Source: Aestuariispira insulae (GTDB lineage Bacteria > Pseudomonadota > Alphaproteobacteria > UBA8366 > Aestuariispiraceae). Taken from it: 64,000 nt of DNA. Positions 33,783 to 44,100 of the stretch are shown here, piece after piece. Both the position numbers and the translations under genes were made by a program. A model generated the notes under the pieces. That model did no database searches. It was not told the origin of the DNA and saw only the letters and a program-made list of their open reading frames with translations. Each line of letters begins with the position of its first letter. Within the stretch, counting starts at the first letter, position 1. The stretch covers positions 62,001-126,000 of the forward strand of contig NZ_QRDW01000007.1 of assembly GCF_003385955.1 (NCBI RefSeq), in the 5' to 3' direction.

Positions 33783-36701
33783 ATGACTGCAACACGCCCA
33801 AGCCTGGACGATCTGGAAAAGCGGGACGATTTCGTCCGCCGCCACATCGGCCCCGGCGATCCGCAGACCCAGGCCATGCTCGATACGCTTGGCCTGGAAA
33901 GTATGGACGCGCTCATCGACCAAACCATCCCGAAAAACATCCGCATGGATCGCGGCCTGGACCTGCCGCCGGTCCGGTCCGAACGCATGACGCTTTCCGA
34001 TCTGCGCCGCATGGCCGGCCGCAACAAGGTTTTCGTCAACATGATCGGCATGGGCTATTACGGCACCATCCTGCCCAACGTGATCCTGCGCAACGTGCTG
34101 GAAGATCCGGGCTGGTACACGGCCTATACCCCTTACCAGCCGGAAGTGAGCCAGGGCCGCCTGGAAGCGCTTCTGAATTATCAGCAGATGATCACCGACC
34201 TGACCGGGTTGGAGATTGCCAACGCCTCCCTGCTTGATGAAGCCACCGCGGCGGCTGAGGCCATGGCCATGTCGCATCGTGTTTCCAAGAAAAAAGGGAC
34301 AAACGCCTTCTTCGTCGACCGGGATGTGCATCCTCAGACCCTGTCCGTCGTTGAAACCCGCGCCCGTTCCATGGGCTTTGACGTGATTGTCGGCGATCCC
34401 CTCGATAACCTGGACACCAGCAACCTGTTTGGCCTGCTGATCCAGTATCCGGGCTCAGGCGGTGAGATCCGCGATATCCAGCCGGTGATTGAAAAAGCCC
34501 AGGCCGACAAGGTCCTGGTCACGGTCGCAGCCGACATCCTGAGCCTCGCGCTTTTGACCCCACCGGGTGAAATGGGCGCTGACATTGCCGTTGGCTCCAC
34601 CCAGCGCTTTGGCGTGCCGATGGGCTTTGGCGGCCCGCACGCGGCCTATTTCGCGACCAAGGACGCCCACAAGCGCCAAATGCCGGGCCGGATCATCGGC
34701 GTATCGGTCGATTCCGCCGGGAACCAGGCGCTGCGCATGGCGTTGCAGACCCGTGAACAGCATATCCGCCGTGAAAAAGCCACTTCCAACGTCTGCACCT
34801 CACAGGTGCTGTTGGCGGTGATCGCTGGTTTTTATGGCGTCTATCACGGTCCCGACGGCATCCACCGGATCGCCAGCCGGGTGCATCGCATGGCATCCAT
34901 CCTGGCCGAAGGCCTGAAACGGTCCGGCGCGGAATTGGTGACCGAGCATTTCTTCGACACCATCACGGTCCGTTCCCGCGGTCAGGCTGAACGTCTGGCG
35001 GCCAAGGCCCGCGAGGCCGGAATCAATATCCGCGTGATTGACAGCGACCATGTGGGTATTTCAGTCGACGAATCCACCAAGCGCGCCAATATCGTGGCGC
35101 TCTGGGAAGTGTTCAAAACCGGTGCCAGCAAGGATCTTTCCATCGAGGCGCTGGATGCGGAAGTCTCCGACTTCCTGCCGGAAAACCTGAAACGCGCCAG
35201 TGGCTATATGGCCCATCCGGTCTTCAACCTGTATCACGGCGAAACCGAGATGCTGCGTTATATCCGCTGGCTGCGGGACAAGGATGTGACCTTGAACCGG
35301 GCAATGATCCCGCTGGGTTCCTGCACCATGAAGCTGAATGCGACCACCCAGATGATCCCGGTCACCTGGCGTGATTTCAGCCATCTGCATCCTTTCGCAC
35401 CGGAAGACCAGACCCAGGGCTATCAGCAGCTGTTCGAAGAGCTGGAAACCCAGCTTTGCGAGATCACCGGCTATGACGCCATGTCCCTGCAGCCCAATGC
35501 CGGGTCCCAGGGTGAATATGCCGGCCTGCTGGCGATCAAGAAATATCACGAAGCCAATGGCGACATGGACCGTGACATCTGCCTGATCCCGGCATCCGCC
35601 CATGGCACCAACCCGGCTTCTGCCGCCATGGCGGGCATGAAGGTTGTGGTGGTTGCCTGTGATGAGTCCGGCAACGTGGATGTGGAGGATCTTAAGGTCC
35701 AGGCCGAAAAACATTCGGCCAATCTGGCGGCATTGATGGTCACCTATCCGTCCACCCATGGTGTGTTTGAGGAAGCGATCCGCGATATCTGTGATCTGAT
35801 CCACGAACATGGCGGCCAGGTCTATATGGACGGCGCGAACCTGAACGCCATGGTCGGCCTGGTCCGTCCGGGCGACATCGGGTCCGACGTTTCCCATCTG
35901 AATCTGCACAAGACCTTCTGCATCCCGCATGGCGGCGGCGGTCCCGGCATGGGCCCGATCGGGGTGAAATCCCATCTGGCACCGTTCCTGTCCGGCCATC
36001 CGATGATCCCCGGCCTGAACCCGGCGGAAGGCGATGCCGGCACTATCGGTCCGGTTTCGGCCGCCCCCTGGGGCTCTGCCAGCATCCTGCCGATCACCTG
36101 GTGTTATGTGGCGGCCATGGGGGCCGAGGGCCTGACCCAGGCGACCAAGCAGGCCATTTTGAGCGCCAACTATATCGCCCATCGCCTGGCCGATTATTAT
36201 CCGATCCTCTATGTCGGCAAACAGGGCCGGGTTGCCCATGAATGCATCATCGACCTGCGCCCGCTGACCGATGCGTCCGGGATCACCGTGGATGATGTGG
36301 CCAAGCGCCTGGTGGATTACGGCTTCCATGCCCCCACCATGTCCTTCCCCGTGCCCGGCACCCTGATGATCGAGCCCACCGAATCCGAAGCCAAGCGTGA
36401 GCTGGACCGGTTCTGTGACGCGATGATTCAGATCCATGCCGAGATCAAGGATGTGGAAGAAGGCCGCGCGGACAAGGAAAACAACCTGCTGAGCAACGCG
36501 CCGCACACGCACAAACTGTTGCTGGACGGCGCTTGGGAGCATCCCTACAGCAAGGAAGAAGCCTTCTTCCCGCTTTCCAGCCTGCGTGAGGATAAATTCT
36601 GGCCGCCGGTCGGCCGGGTGGACAATGTCCATGGTGACCGGAACCTGGTTTGCTCCTGCCCGCCGATGTCCGCCTATATGGAGGCCGAAGCGGCAGAATA
36701 A
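33783..36701 (+). CDS. gcvP: Glycine dehydrogenase (decarboxylating), P protein
   Basis: PLP enzyme that decarboxylates glycine and loads the aminomethyl group onto GcvH. The 972-residue single-chain form joins both halves (N-terminal 1-460, C-terminal 470-972), unlike the split GcvPA/GcvPB of some bacteria. The PLP lysine is in [18 protein letters not shown]; other landmarks are [25 protein letters not shown] and [14 protein letters not shown]. It ends the operon; a strong terminator lies at 36778-36814. A long antisense frame overlapping it is a codon shadow. Confidence 0.98.
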   Translation: MTATRPSLDDLEKRDDFVRRHIGPGDPQTQAMLDTLGLESMDALIDQTIPKNIRMDRGLDLPPVRSERMTLSDLRRMAGRNKVFVNMIGMGYYGTILPNVILRNVLEDPGWYTAYTPYQPEVSQGRLEALLNYQQMITDLTGLEIANASLLDEATAAAEAMAMSHRVSKKKGTNAFFVDRDVHPQTLSVVETRARSMGFDVIVGDPLDNLDTSNLFGLLIQYPGSGGEIRDIQPVIEKAQADKVLVTVAADILSLALLTPPGEMGADIAVGSTQRFGVPMGFGGPHAAYFATKDAHKRQMPGRIIGVSVDSAGNQALRMALQTREQHIRREKATSNVCTSQVLLAVIAGFYGVYHGPDGIHRIASRVHRMASILAEGLKRSGAELVTEHFFDTITVRSRGQAERLAAKAREAGINIRVIDSDHVGISVDESTKRANIVALWEVFKTGASKDLSIEALDAEVSDFLPENLKRASGYMAHPVFNLYHGETEMLRYIRWLRDKDVTLNRAMIPLGSCTMKLNATTQMIPVTWRDFSHLHPFAPEDQTQGYQQLFEELETQLCEITGYDAMSLQPNAGSQGEYAGLLAIKKYHEANGDMDRDICLIPASAHGTNPASAAMAGMKVVVVACDESGNVDVEDLKVQAEKHSANLAALMVTYPSTHGVFEEAIRDICDLIHEHGGQVYMDGANLNAMVGLVRPGDIGSDVSHLNLHKTFCIPHGGGGPGMGPIGVKSHLAPFLSGHPMIPGLNPAEGDAGTIGPVSAAPWGSASILPITWCYVAAMGAEGLTQATKQAILSANYIAHRLADYYPILYVGKQGRVAHECIIDLRPLTDASGITVDDVAKRLVDYGFHAPTMSFPVPGTLMIEPTESEAKRELDRFCDAMIQIHAEIKDVEEGRADKENNLLSNAPHTHKLLLDGAWEHPYSKEEAFFPLSSLREDKFWPPVGRVDNVHGDRNLVCSCPPMSAYMEAEAAE

Positions 36702-36777
36702 CCTCAAACATCGGAATTCCTCCTGTTTCCCCACAAACGGGAGGAAGGCCTTAGTCCGATTGCCGGGCTTGGGCCGG

Positions 36778-36814
36778 AAAGGGCGACGACCTCCCTGTCG
36801 CCCTTTCTTTTTTT
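36778..36814 (+). terminator. Intrinsic terminator of the gcv operon
   Basis: AAAGGGCGAC (36778-36787) and GTCGCCCTTT (36797-36806) give a perfect 10-bp stem with a 9-base loop, followed by CTTTTTTT. A second hairpin at 36718-36747 (TTCCTCCTGTTT against AAACGGGAGGAA, one wobble) precedes it. Confidence 0.92.
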
Positions 36815-36840
36815 CTGGATCTGGAGAACGATACCCTGGC

Positions 36841-38061
36841 TCAGGATTTTTGGCCGCGTTCCGTCCAGGCCATCATCAGGATCGCGGCAATGCCCAGAAT
36901 AGCGAAACCGCCAACCAGCGGCAGGGCGGTGCCGTCAAAGGCCTGGCCGACGAAATAGCCAAACAGGATCGAGACAAAGGATTGCACCGATCCGATCACG
37001 GCAGAGGCAACCCCGGCAATATGGCCCAGCGGCTCGATGGCCAGCGCATTGAAATTGCCAAACAGGATGCCGATGCAGAAAAAACCCATCAGCATATAGG
37101 CCATAAACAGGCTGAGCGGCAATCCGCCCTCGATCTGCCAGCCGATCACAAAGAACAGGCAGGAAAGGAGGGTGAGCGCGATCAGGGAAATCCAGGAGAG
37201 CCTGCGCATGCCAAGGCGCATCACCAGCCGCGCATTGACCAGGGACGCGCCACCAATGGCCAGCGCGAGCGCCCCGAAATAATACGGGAATTGATCCCCC
37301 AGCCCATAACGTCCCTGGAAGATCTGCGGCGCGGTCGAGAGATAACCGACAAAGGCCCCGAAGATCAGCCCAGAGGCCACCGTATAACCGGCGGACATCC
37401 GATTGCTCAGTACCTCCCAAACCGCCCCGCCCAGGCGGGTGAGGGAAAAGGCCACACGTTTGTGCTTGGGCAGGGTTTCCGGCTGGCGCCAACCAAACCA
37501 GACCAGCCCGACCAGCGCCAGGCCCAGGAGAACCGTGAAAATCGAGCGCCAGCCCGCAAAATATAAAATCCCCTGCCCAACCAACGGCGCCAAGGCCGGC
37601 ACAATGATGAAAACCGCCATCACCAGGGACATGATCCGCGCCATGGCCCGGCCTTCATACTGATCCCGGACCAGCGCCATGGTGACAATGCGTGGCCCCG
37701 CCGCGCCAAAGCCCTGCAAAACACGCCCCGCCAGCAAAATTTCGAAGGTGGGGGCGATGATCGACACAACCGATCCCAGGATGAAGATAATAAGCCCCAG
37801 ATAGATCGAGGGTTTGCGCCCGATGGAATCGGAAAGCGGCCCATAAAACAATGTGCCGACCCCCAGCCCCAAGAACAGCGAAGTCACCACCATCTGGGTG
37901 TCATTGGCCTGGGCCACGCCGAGATCCTCGCCGATCATGGCAAGGGCGGGCAGCATGGCGTCAATGGAAAGCGCGATCAGCGAGATCAGCACCGCCATCA
38001 GGGTGACAAATTCCCCGAGCGCGAGATCGCCCGGTTGGCTGGGTCTTGTTTCTGCGGACAT
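36841..38061 (-). CDS. Bcr/CflA-type MFS drug transporter
   Basis: A 406-residue major facilitator with 12 predicted membrane segments. The loop 2-3 motif FYGPLSDSIGRKPSIYLGL and the fifth-helix block with LQGFGAAGPRIVTMALVRDQYEG are typical of the Bcr/CflA drug:H+ antiporter 1 group. I place the start at ATG 38061 with GGAA six bases upstream; frames from 38079 or 38073 are possible. The substrate is unknown. It is a single gene, convergent with gcvP. Confidence 0.85.
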   Translation of the reverse strand: MSAETRPSQPGDLALGEFVTLMAVLISLIALSIDAMLPALAMIGEDLGVAQANDTQMVVTSLFLGLGVGTLFYGPLSDSIGRKPSIYLGLIIFILGSVVSIIAPTFEILLAGRVLQGFGAAGPRIVTMALVRDQYEGRAMARIMSLVMAVFIIVPALAPLVGQGILYFAGWRSIFTVLLGLALVGLVWFGWRQPETLPKHKRVAFSLTRLGGAVWEVLSNRMSAGYTVASGLIFGAFVGYLSTAPQIFQGRYGLGDQFPYYFGALALAIGGASLVNARLVMRLGMRRLSWISLIALTLLSCLFFVIGWQIEGGLPLSLFMAYMLMGFFCIGILFGNFNALAIEPLGHIAGVASAVIGSVQSFVSILFGYFVGQAFDGTALPLVGGFAILGIAAILMMAWTERGQKS

Positions 38062-38135
38062 TTTCCGTTCCATCTGCAACTATTTACCGCCGGATATATC
38101 AACTGGCCGCCCGTCTGGCGAGCTTTGTGACCGGA

Positions 38136-39347
38136 TCAGCATTTATGATAGCCCTTTTCAAATGTCACCGCCGACGCGCCGACAAAGCGCCGCTGGCGGT
38201 CCAACTCTGCCATCAGGCCGCGTTCGCGCTGCCGACCGAAACCGACACCCGGCTCCAGCCACAAGCCGGTTACATGCAAACTGTCACGGTCTTTTTGATG
38301 TTTGACGTCAATCCGGCCAATGAAGCGGTCCCCTTCCAAAATCGGGAAAACGTAATAGCCGTATTTGCGTTTGGCCGCAGGCACAAACACCTCAATCCGG
38401 TAATCAAAGCCGAACAGCCGTTCCAGGCGCTTCCGGTCCCGGATGACCGGATCAAAGGGGGACAGCAGCCTGAGCCGTTTCAAAGGCGGTGCGGCCTCGG
38501 CCAGCTGCTGTTCAATATCCGGAAAGGCAAATGCCTTGCGCGGCGCCGCCTTCCGGTCCGCGCCCTCGACCGTGACTTCCACCAGGCGACCTCCCTCCAG
38601 CTCTGCCTTGCACCAATTTGCCGCCTCCGCCGGTTTGATCAGGTCCCAAAAGGCGGCCATCTCTCCCGACGTCGCAATCCCCAACCGTGCCAGAGCACTT
38701 TGGCAGGCCCAGTCGATGAACCCGGCCTCATCGCACTCCGCTGACAGGGTATCTGGTGTCAACACCCGTTCCGTCAGGTCATAGACCTTCTGGAAGTTTT
38801 CCCGGCCCGAAATAGCAAAATTGCCGGTTCTCCAGTGGTATTCCAGCGCGGTTTTTTCCGGATGCCAGTTCCACCAGCCGCCAGACGGCTTTTTCTGATC
38901 CTGGCCCAACTCCCGGGCCATGGTGGGCCCCCGGTCGCACACGGTTTCATACACCTGGTCGATCACCTCAACGAACCCGTCGCGCCGCCATTTCTGCCAA
39001 CGCTCCTTGAGGCGGGTGCGTTCCCGCTCAAATTTGTGCCGCCAATAGGGATAAAAAGCCGCCGGGATCACCGCCGCATCATGGGTCCAATGTTCAAACA
39101 AATCCCGAGATTGCTCCAAGAGACCGGTCAGCGCTTCCGGCCGGTAGGTCTGGTTCCTGGCAAACAGGATCATATGATGGGCACGCGCCACCGTCTGGAT
39201 ACTATCCACCTGGACAAAGCCCAGCTGCCGGATCAAATCAAGCAGATCCTCGGGGGATTGCTTGGCCCGGACCGGGGCCGACAGCCCCTGCAACTGCATG
39301 AACAGATGTCGCGCCTGCCGATTGCGGACCAGAATAGGATCAGACAT
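38136..39347 (-). CDS. AlkX/YcaQ-type DNA glycosylase (HTH_42 family)
   Basis: A 403-residue winged-helix protein of the family that includes E. coli YcaQ (AlkX) and Streptomyces AlkZ, monofunctional glycosylases that unhook alkylated bases including interstrand crosslinks. The catalytic Q-x-D motif is Q46-V-D48 in FVQVDSIQTVARAHH; AlkZ has Q-x-Q, so this is the AlkX side. The domain continues through WTHDAAVIP and ends with LWLEPGVGFGRQRERGLM. Its start overlaps the 3' end of thiD by 8 bases (ATGTCTGA), so translation is probably coupled to a thiamine gene, an odd partner. Confidence 0.85.
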   Translation of the reverse strand: MSDPILVRNRQARHLFMQLQGLSAPVRAKQSPEDLLDLIRQLGFVQVDSIQTVARAHHMILFARNQTYRPEALTGLLEQSRDLFEHWTHDAAVIPAAFYPYWRHKFERERTRLKERWQKWRRDGFVEVIDQVYETVCDRGPTMARELGQDQKKPSGGWWNWHPEKTALEYHWRTGNFAISGRENFQKVYDLTERVLTPDTLSAECDEAGFIDWACQSALARLGIATSGEMAAFWDLIKPAEAANWCKAELEGGRLVEVTVEGADRKAAPRKAFAFPDIEQQLAEAAPPLKRLRLLSPFDPVIRDRKRLERLFGFDYRIEVFVPAAKRKYGYYVFPILEGDRFIGRIDVKHQKDRDSLHVTGLWLEPGVGFGRQRERGLMAELDRQRRFVGASAVTFEKGYHKC

Positions 39348-40158
39348 CGGCGCCCTCGATTGCTATGGAATAGAAATGATCGACCGGCCCGGCGCCAGCG
39401 CCATAGGACTGGCCCGCCCCGGCGGCGATAGCGCGCTGCAGATAAGCATGGGACCGGGCCACCGCATCCGGCAAAGCCATACCGCGCGCCAGGCAGGTGG
39501 CAATGGCCGCGGATAATGTGCAGCCGGTGCCATGGAGATTGCAGCTCTCCTGACGAGGCGCGTCAAAACGAACCATCGCTTGCTCGGTCAGCAGAAAATC
39601 CGTCAGGACCGCGCCCGCGCCATGCCCGCCCTTGATCAACAATGCCTGCGCGCCCAGGGCCAATAAATCAGACCCCAGGGTCAGAATCTCGTCTGGAGAA
39701 CGCGGCTCAGGAACCTCCAGCAAGGCCGCAAGCTCCGGCAGGTTCGGTGTCATAAGCGTTGCTTTCGGCATCAGTTCCCGCCGGAACAGCTGCAACGCCT
39801 CAGCCGCCAGCAGGGCGCGCCCGCTGGAAGAGACCAGAACAGGATCCAAAACCACCGGAATAGCCGGCACCCGCGCAAGGCAAGCCGCCACCATCGCCAC
39901 AATCCCTGCCTCGGCCAGCATGCCAATCTTGATCGCGCGCACCGGCATATCATCCAGGACCGCCTCGATTTGATCCTGAACACTCTCCGGACTGGACGGA
40001 TAAACCGCCCGCACTTCAGCGGTATTTTGCGCGGTTAATGCGGTAATCGCCGTTGCACCATAGCCGCCATTGGCCGCGATCGCCTTCAGATCGGCCTGGA
40101 TGCCCGCCCCACCGCTGCTGTCGGAACCGGCAATTGTCAAAATCACTGGCGGCGTCAT
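39340..40158 (-). CDS. thiD: Hydroxymethylpyrimidine/phosphomethylpyrimidine kinase
   Basis: Ribokinase-fold kinase that phosphorylates HMP twice in thiamine synthesis and salvage. The 272 residues show ILTIAGSDSSGGAGIQADLKA at the N-terminus, the Met-rich lid VRAIKIGMLAE, PNLPELAALL, and the anion-hole motif HGTGCTLSAAIA near the C-terminus. The ATG at 40158 has GAGGGGAA seven bases upstream; a frame to 40239 does not. A perfect hairpin lies in the leader at 40196-40217. No other thiamine gene is nearby. Confidence 0.93.
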   Translation of the reverse strand: MTPPVILTIAGSDSSGGAGIQADLKAIAANGGYGATAITALTAQNTAEVRAVYPSSPESVQDQIEAVLDDMPVRAIKIGMLAEAGIVAMVAACLARVPAIPVVLDPVLVSSSGRALLAAEALQLFRRELMPKATLMTPNLPELAALLEVPEPRSPDEILTLGSDLLALGAQALLIKGGHGAGAVLTDFLLTEQAMVRFDAPRQESCNLHGTGCTLSAAIATCLARGMALPDAVARSHAYLQRAIAAGAGQSYGAGAGPVDHFYSIAIEGADV

Positions 40159-40195
40159 GAATTCCCCTCTCCCGCAAATTTCCTGGAAATGACCA

Positions 40196-40217
40196 GAACC
40201 GGCCTCAAAGCCGGTTC
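40196..40217. repeat. Hairpin in the thiD leader
   Basis: GAACCGGC (40196-40203) and GCCGGTTC (40210-40217) form a perfect 8-bp stem with loop CTCAAA, 38 bases upstream of the thiD ATG. It does not have the conserved elements of a TPP riboswitch. It could end the upstream LysR transcript or control thiD. Confidence 0.5.
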
Positions 40218-40260
40218 GGCATAGTGTCGCCGGAACCACACCACCGCAACGGTTCTCTTG

Positions 40261-41154
40261 TCATGCCCCGGCGGGGAAATCCAGCTCCTCGCGCAGCAAA
40301 GCAATCATGCGCCTTAGTTTCGCGGGCGGATGACGCTCATAATGATGCAGCGCATAGATCCCCTGGCGGACAACCGGCCCCTCCACCAGCAGCGGTCGCA
40401 AACGCCCGGTCGCCAGATCATCCCGCACGGCAAAATCCGGCAACCGACCAACACCAAAGCCGCGTCGCACAAAATCCAGCACATCCTGCAAATGGTCACA
40501 TCGGATCCGCACCTGGGCGGGGAAGCGACTGCCATCCGGGGCCAGGACCGCAGGATTATTTCCCTGCCACCGGCTGGCCACATGATCCCACTGCGCCAGT
40601 TCCCGATAGGATCCGGGCGAGCCGCCTTTGCGGTTCACATAGGTTTCGCTGGCACAATATTGATCATGCATATCACCCAATTTCACAATCCGGGCCGATT
40701 GCTCGGTTGGCTCACCGACCCGAATAGCCAGATCCACCTGTTCCGCAATCAGGTCAAGCCGTTCGTCCGATATCCTCAGATCCAGCCTGACATCGGGATT
40801 TTCCTGGAGATACCGATCCAGCACCGGCGCCAGCAGCCCGGAGCCAAGGGCCGTGGGCGCGGTCAGCACGAGTTGCCCCCTTGCCTTGCCATCGCCGGCG
40901 GCCGCTTCTGTCACCGCCTGTTCATAAAGGCGCGCAATCGCCCGGCAATGATCATGAAACCGTGCCCCGGTATCGGTCAGGGTCAAGCGCCGCGTCGTCC
41001 TGTGGAGCAGGCGGGTTTGAAGCATCTCCTCCATCCGGCTGATGCCCTGGCTGACTGCGGATTTTGTACAGCCAAGATGCGCTGCGGCTGCGGTGAAGCT
41101 TCCCTGCTCCATCACCGCAACGAACAACAGCATATCGGCAATATTCGGTTTCAT
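40261..41154 (-). CDS. LysR-family regulator
   Basis: A 297-residue LysR-type regulator: N-terminal helix-turn-helix with QGSFTAAAAHLGCTKSAVSQGISRMEEML, a linker helix, and an effector domain that begins at TALGSGLLAPVL. The CrgA/AaeR-like subtype, with ELAQWDHV and the DDLATGRLRPLL turn, is suggested by eye. It is divergent from the SnoaL-like gene at 41260, its likely target; the 105-base spacer is AT-rich and includes TTGTTCTTGAATAGACTG. Confidence 0.9.
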   Translation of the reverse strand: MKPNIADMLLFVAVMEQGSFTAAAAHLGCTKSAVSQGISRMEEMLQTRLLHRTTRRLTLTDTGARFHDHCRAIARLYEQAVTEAAAGDGKARGQLVLTAPTALGSGLLAPVLDRYLQENPDVRLDLRISDERLDLIAEQVDLAIRVGEPTEQSARIVKLGDMHDQYCASETYVNRKGGSPGSYRELAQWDHVASRWQGNNPAVLAPDGSRFPAQVRIRCDHLQDVLDFVRRGFGVGRLPDFAVRDDLATGRLRPLLVEGPVVRQGIYALHHYERHPPAKLRRMIALLREELDFPAGA

Positions 41155-41259
41155 TGTTAATCTTAGCTAAACAGTTTGTTCTTGAATAGACTGATTATAG
41201 AAAGAAGATCATTCAATTAAAGTCTCTCCAACGACCAAATTCAAGTCAGGAGAAAGCAG

Positions 41260-41637
41260 ATGAGCGATCAACATCATGCCACTTTGATCAAAGCCGTTAA
41301 CAAAGCCAGCCAGGATTGGATGAATGCGTTCAACCGGGGGGATGCCGCAGGCTGCGCAGGCGCCTATGAAGAAAATGCGGTGATGGAGGCCAGCCCCTTC
41401 GGCCGGTTCGAAGGCGCAGTCCAGATTGAAGCTTTCTGGCGGGATCTCATCTCACAGGGGTTTACCGACGTAACCTACATCGCGCCCAAACTGGAGATCT
41501 TGGACAGCCGCCGCATCAATTTGACGGCCCATTGGCGCATGAACAAGGCCCACGGGATAATCACCAGGGAAATCTGGGTCTTACAGCCGGATGGACGGGC
41601 CCGGCTCCAGGAAGATGCTTTTGAAGTTCTGGGATGA
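41260..41637 (+). CDS. SnoaL/ketosteroid-isomerase-like (NTF2-fold) protein
   Basis: A 125-residue NTF2-fold protein: NKASQDWMNAFNRGDAAGCAGAYEENAVMEASPFGRFEG is the usual first helix-strand pattern, followed by IEAFWRDLISQG and the TAHWRMNKAHGIITREIWV sheet. Such proteins act as small cyclases, isomerases or binding proteins, and no catalytic acid can be assigned with confidence. The ribosome-binding site is CAGGAGAA. It is divergent from a LysR regulator and alone. Confidence 0.72.
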   Translation: MSDQHHATLIKAVNKASQDWMNAFNRGDAAGCAGAYEENAVMEASPFGRFEGAVQIEAFWRDLISQGFTDVTYIAPKLEILDSRRINLTAHWRMNKAHGIITREIWVLQPDGRARLQEDAFEVLG

Positions 41638-41720
41638 GACCGAGATGCCAATCATTCATCGTTTTTTAATGCGAATCGCTGTTTAATTAATCATTATCAA
41701 CTCTTAGCGCGCAGGCCCCG

Positions 41721-42716
41721 TTGCTCAAACTGTTTAAAAAGAAAGGGGACGACGATCCCGCCGGGGATGCCCCCTATATCCCGTTCAAAAAGCGGTTCGT
41801 CGCCTGGTGGGAAGGCCGCGATCCGGAGATGGCGCTGCTGGCGGATGAGGATCTCGATCAGGCGGACGCCAGCACGGCCTCAGGTCCAAAAGCCGCCTTA
41901 AAGACCGAAGAAACCCTCGCCGATCAGAGCTGGCCGGAAACCAGGCTCGCCGTTTGTCGTTTGTTATGGGGCGGGGAAAATCAGGAAGAAGTGGTTCAGC
42001 CCGGCGGCACCGAATACACCCTGACCCTGGCCAAGCCCATGGCATTAAACGAAAAAAAGACCGTGCTGGATCTGGCCTCCGGCCTGGGCGGCGGCACCAG
42101 GCGACTGTCGAAGGAATTTAATCTCTGGATCACCGGTCTGGAAATGGATCCGGGCCTCGCAGAACACGCTTCCAAACTCTCGGAACAGCACGGCCTGTCC
42201 AAACGCGCACCCATTGGCATATACGATCCGGACAAACTGGAATTGCCGGATAAAAAATATCACGCGATCCTCGCCCGGGAAGTATTCTACGCCATGAAAA
42301 ACAAACGCGCGATACTCGATACGGTTTTCAATGCCCTGAAACCCGCAGGCGACCTTGTATTCACTGATTTTGTCCTGAAAACATCCGATTCAGAGGATAA
42401 CAAGGCCGTTGAAACCTGGATCAAATCGGTTCCCGGCAGCGCGCGCCCCTGGACCATGGCCGATTACAAGAAACGGATCATGGAATTGTCCATGGATCTG
42501 CATATCTTCGAGGATAAAACCGAAGAGTACCGTCATATGGTTCTGGAAGGGTGGGGGATTTTTGTCGCCAGCTTGAAAAAAGACGACATGAAAAGTGAAT
42601 TTGTCGACCACCTGCTCGCCGAAGGCCAGCGCTGGCTCTGGCTGATGCGGGCGCTGGAAAGCGGCGAATTGCGGTATTTGCGCACCCATGCCACCCGGGG
42701 GCGCGAAACCATCTGA
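41721..42716 (+). CDS. Class I SAM-dependent methyltransferase
   Basis: A 331-residue protein. The SAM motif is VLDLASGLGGGTRRL (about residues 115-129), followed by TGLEMDPGLAEHASKLSEQHGL (motif II) and HAILAREVFYAMKNKRAIL. It resembles phosphoethanolamine-type N-methyltransferases in the core but has a long N-terminal lead with KKK and acidic blocks and a C-terminal extension. The start is a TTG with a poor Shine-Dalgarno; a later start is possible. The neighbouring genes do not indicate the acceptor. Confidence 0.75.
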   Translation: MLKLFKKKGDDDPAGDAPYIPFKKRFVAWWEGRDPEMALLADEDLDQADASTASGPKAALKTEETLADQSWPETRLAVCRLLWGGENQEEVVQPGGTEYTLTLAKPMALNEKKTVLDLASGLGGGTRRLSKEFNLWITGLEMDPGLAEHASKLSEQHGLSKRAPIGIYDPDKLELPDKKYHAILAREVFYAMKNKRAILDTVFNALKPAGDLVFTDFVLKTSDSEDNKAVETWIKSVPGSARPWTMADYKKRIMELSMDLHIFEDKTEEYRHMVLEGWGIFVASLKKDDMKSEFVDHLLAEGQRWLWLMRALESGELRYLRTHATRGRETI

Positions 42717-42719
42717 TCC

Positions 42720-43883
42720 CTATTCCGGGTCCGCCTTGAACAGGGTTGGCAGGGTCACAATAAACTCAGCCCCTTCACCCAACGCCGATTCCACCCTGAT
42801 ATCACCGTCAAACAAACCGACAACCCGGACACAGGTCGCCAGACCCAGTCCATATCCCCGCTGTTCGCCCACTTGGCTGCCACGGGTCAGGGGACGGAAT
42901 ATTCTGTCCCGTTCCTCCGGCGCGATCCCGCGCCCGTTATCGCGCACCCGGATTTCGGATTTATCCCCAACTTCCCGGAAACGGACCGATACATGCGCGA
43001 TTTCGTCCGGCTTGCGGTATTTCACGCTGTTTTGAAACAGATTTTGGAACAACAGGGTGAGCGCCTCGAAATTGCCCTCCACCCAGGGAAAGGGGCCGTG
43101 CAACTCTATCTCAACCCCTTCGGCGACGGCCTGGGATTGCAGGACCACATCACGGGCATAAAGCAGGACTTCCTCCAGCGAGACAGCCTTGATGGCAAAT
43201 TCCCGGCTGCCATTGCGGGCATATTGCACCAGTTCATTGACCAAACCGACCGCATAGCGCGCGCCTTCCAGAGCGCGGGTGACATTGGTCCGGTCTTCGC
43301 CTTCAAGCCTGTCAGATTCAAGTGCCAAATTCAAAAAGCCAAGCGTGGCCGAAAGCGGGTCGCGCAAATCATGCGCCAGAAGAGCCGCGAAATTCTCGAT
43401 CACGTGACGTTGGGCATCCACCTCCCTTTTCAATTTCAAATCGGCCAGTGCCTGTCGCACCGCCGCCATGATCTTGTCTGGGGTCATACGGTCCTTGGGC
43501 AGATAATCTATGGCGCCAAGCCGCATGGCCGTGGTCGCCACCTCCTCATCGCCCTGGCCGGTAATAAGGATCACGCCCAGATAACGGTTTTTGAAATCCG
43601 CTTGCAGTGTTTCCAAAAATGAAAGGCTGGAACCATCGGGCATCAGATAATCGAGAAAAATACAGTCCGGCGATCGCTGCTCAAGAATTTCCTCAGCAGT
43701 CTCCAGACGATCCGCCTCGAGAATCTCTACCCGGCGCCCCGAGTCGATCAGGGCTTTCTTAATTACCAACCGGTCCAGGTGATCGTCATCAATGATCAAT
43801 ACACAGATTCGGCGATGCTGCGCCTCATTTCCTTCCGGCTCCCCAACGGCCCCCTCTCCCGAGGTCTGTGCACTATTCAACAT
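42720..43883 (-). CDS. REC domain-histidine kinase protein
   Basis: A 387-residue signalling protein with the receiver domain first (about 25-145) and the kinase second. The phospho-acceptor Asp is D78 in FLDYLMPDG. Next is HisKA with H171 in FAALLAHDLRDPLSATLGFLN, and HATPase with NLFQNSVKYRKPDE (N box), RVRDNGRGIAPEER and GYGLGLATCVRV. This order, a receiver feeding a kinase, is common where a response regulator is the first relay. The start is ATG 43883, ten bases after GAAGG; a longer frame adds 16 residues. Its neighbours upstream are a CheY-like regulator and a PAS kinase. Confidence 0.85.
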   Translation of the reverse strand: MLNSAQTSGEGAVGEPEGNEAQHRRICVLIIDDDHLDRLVIKKALIDSGRRVEILEADRLETAEEILEQRSPDCIFLDYLMPDGSSLSFLETLQADFKNRYLGVILITGQGDEEVATTAMRLGAIDYLPKDRMTPDKIMAAVRQALADLKLKREVDAQRHVIENFAALLAHDLRDPLSATLGFLNLALESDRLEGEDRTNVTRALEGARYAVGLVNELVQYARNGSREFAIKAVSLEEVLLYARDVVLQSQAVAEGVEIELHGPFPWVEGNFEALTLLFQNLFQNSVKYRKPDEIAHVSVRFREVGDKSEIRVRDNGRGIAPEERDRIFRPLTRGSQVGEQRGYGLGLATCVRVVGLFDGDIRVESALGEGAEFIVTLPTLFKADPE

Positions 43884-44100
43884 ATGCGTGTCACCTTCTT
43901 CCAACCATCGGCCCTCGCACATAGCAGCCATCGGCAGATTTGTTGAACCAAACTTGAATCCCGCATCTTAGAATTACAACCTTATGGTTATTATTGTTGG
44001 GATTTACTTCCGGTATATATGATGTTTCATTCAACCCCATAATGGCACCCCTCAAAGATTAGCAACCATTAGTTTATTTAAAATTAACGAATATACAGCC
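43884..44100. promoter_or_regulatory. Spacer upstream of the REC-kinase gene
   Basis: A 217-base AT-rich stretch (43975-44095), probably containing the promoter of the REC-kinase gene. No hairpin or dyad stands out. Confidence 0.35.

Noticed and set aside
35061-36734. A 557-codon frame opposite gcvP
   Set aside because: A codon shadow in GC-rich sequence; its product is rich in His, Gln, Gly and Arg without a fold, and it has no translation signal.
40158-40240. TPP riboswitch in the thiD leader
   Set aside because: Only a simple hairpin is present; conserved TPP-aptamer blocks are missing.
41170-41200. GTTC in TTGTTCTTGAATAGACTG between LysR and the SnoaL-like gene
   Set aside because: The second half-site is GACT, so it does not fit GTTC-N7-GTTC.
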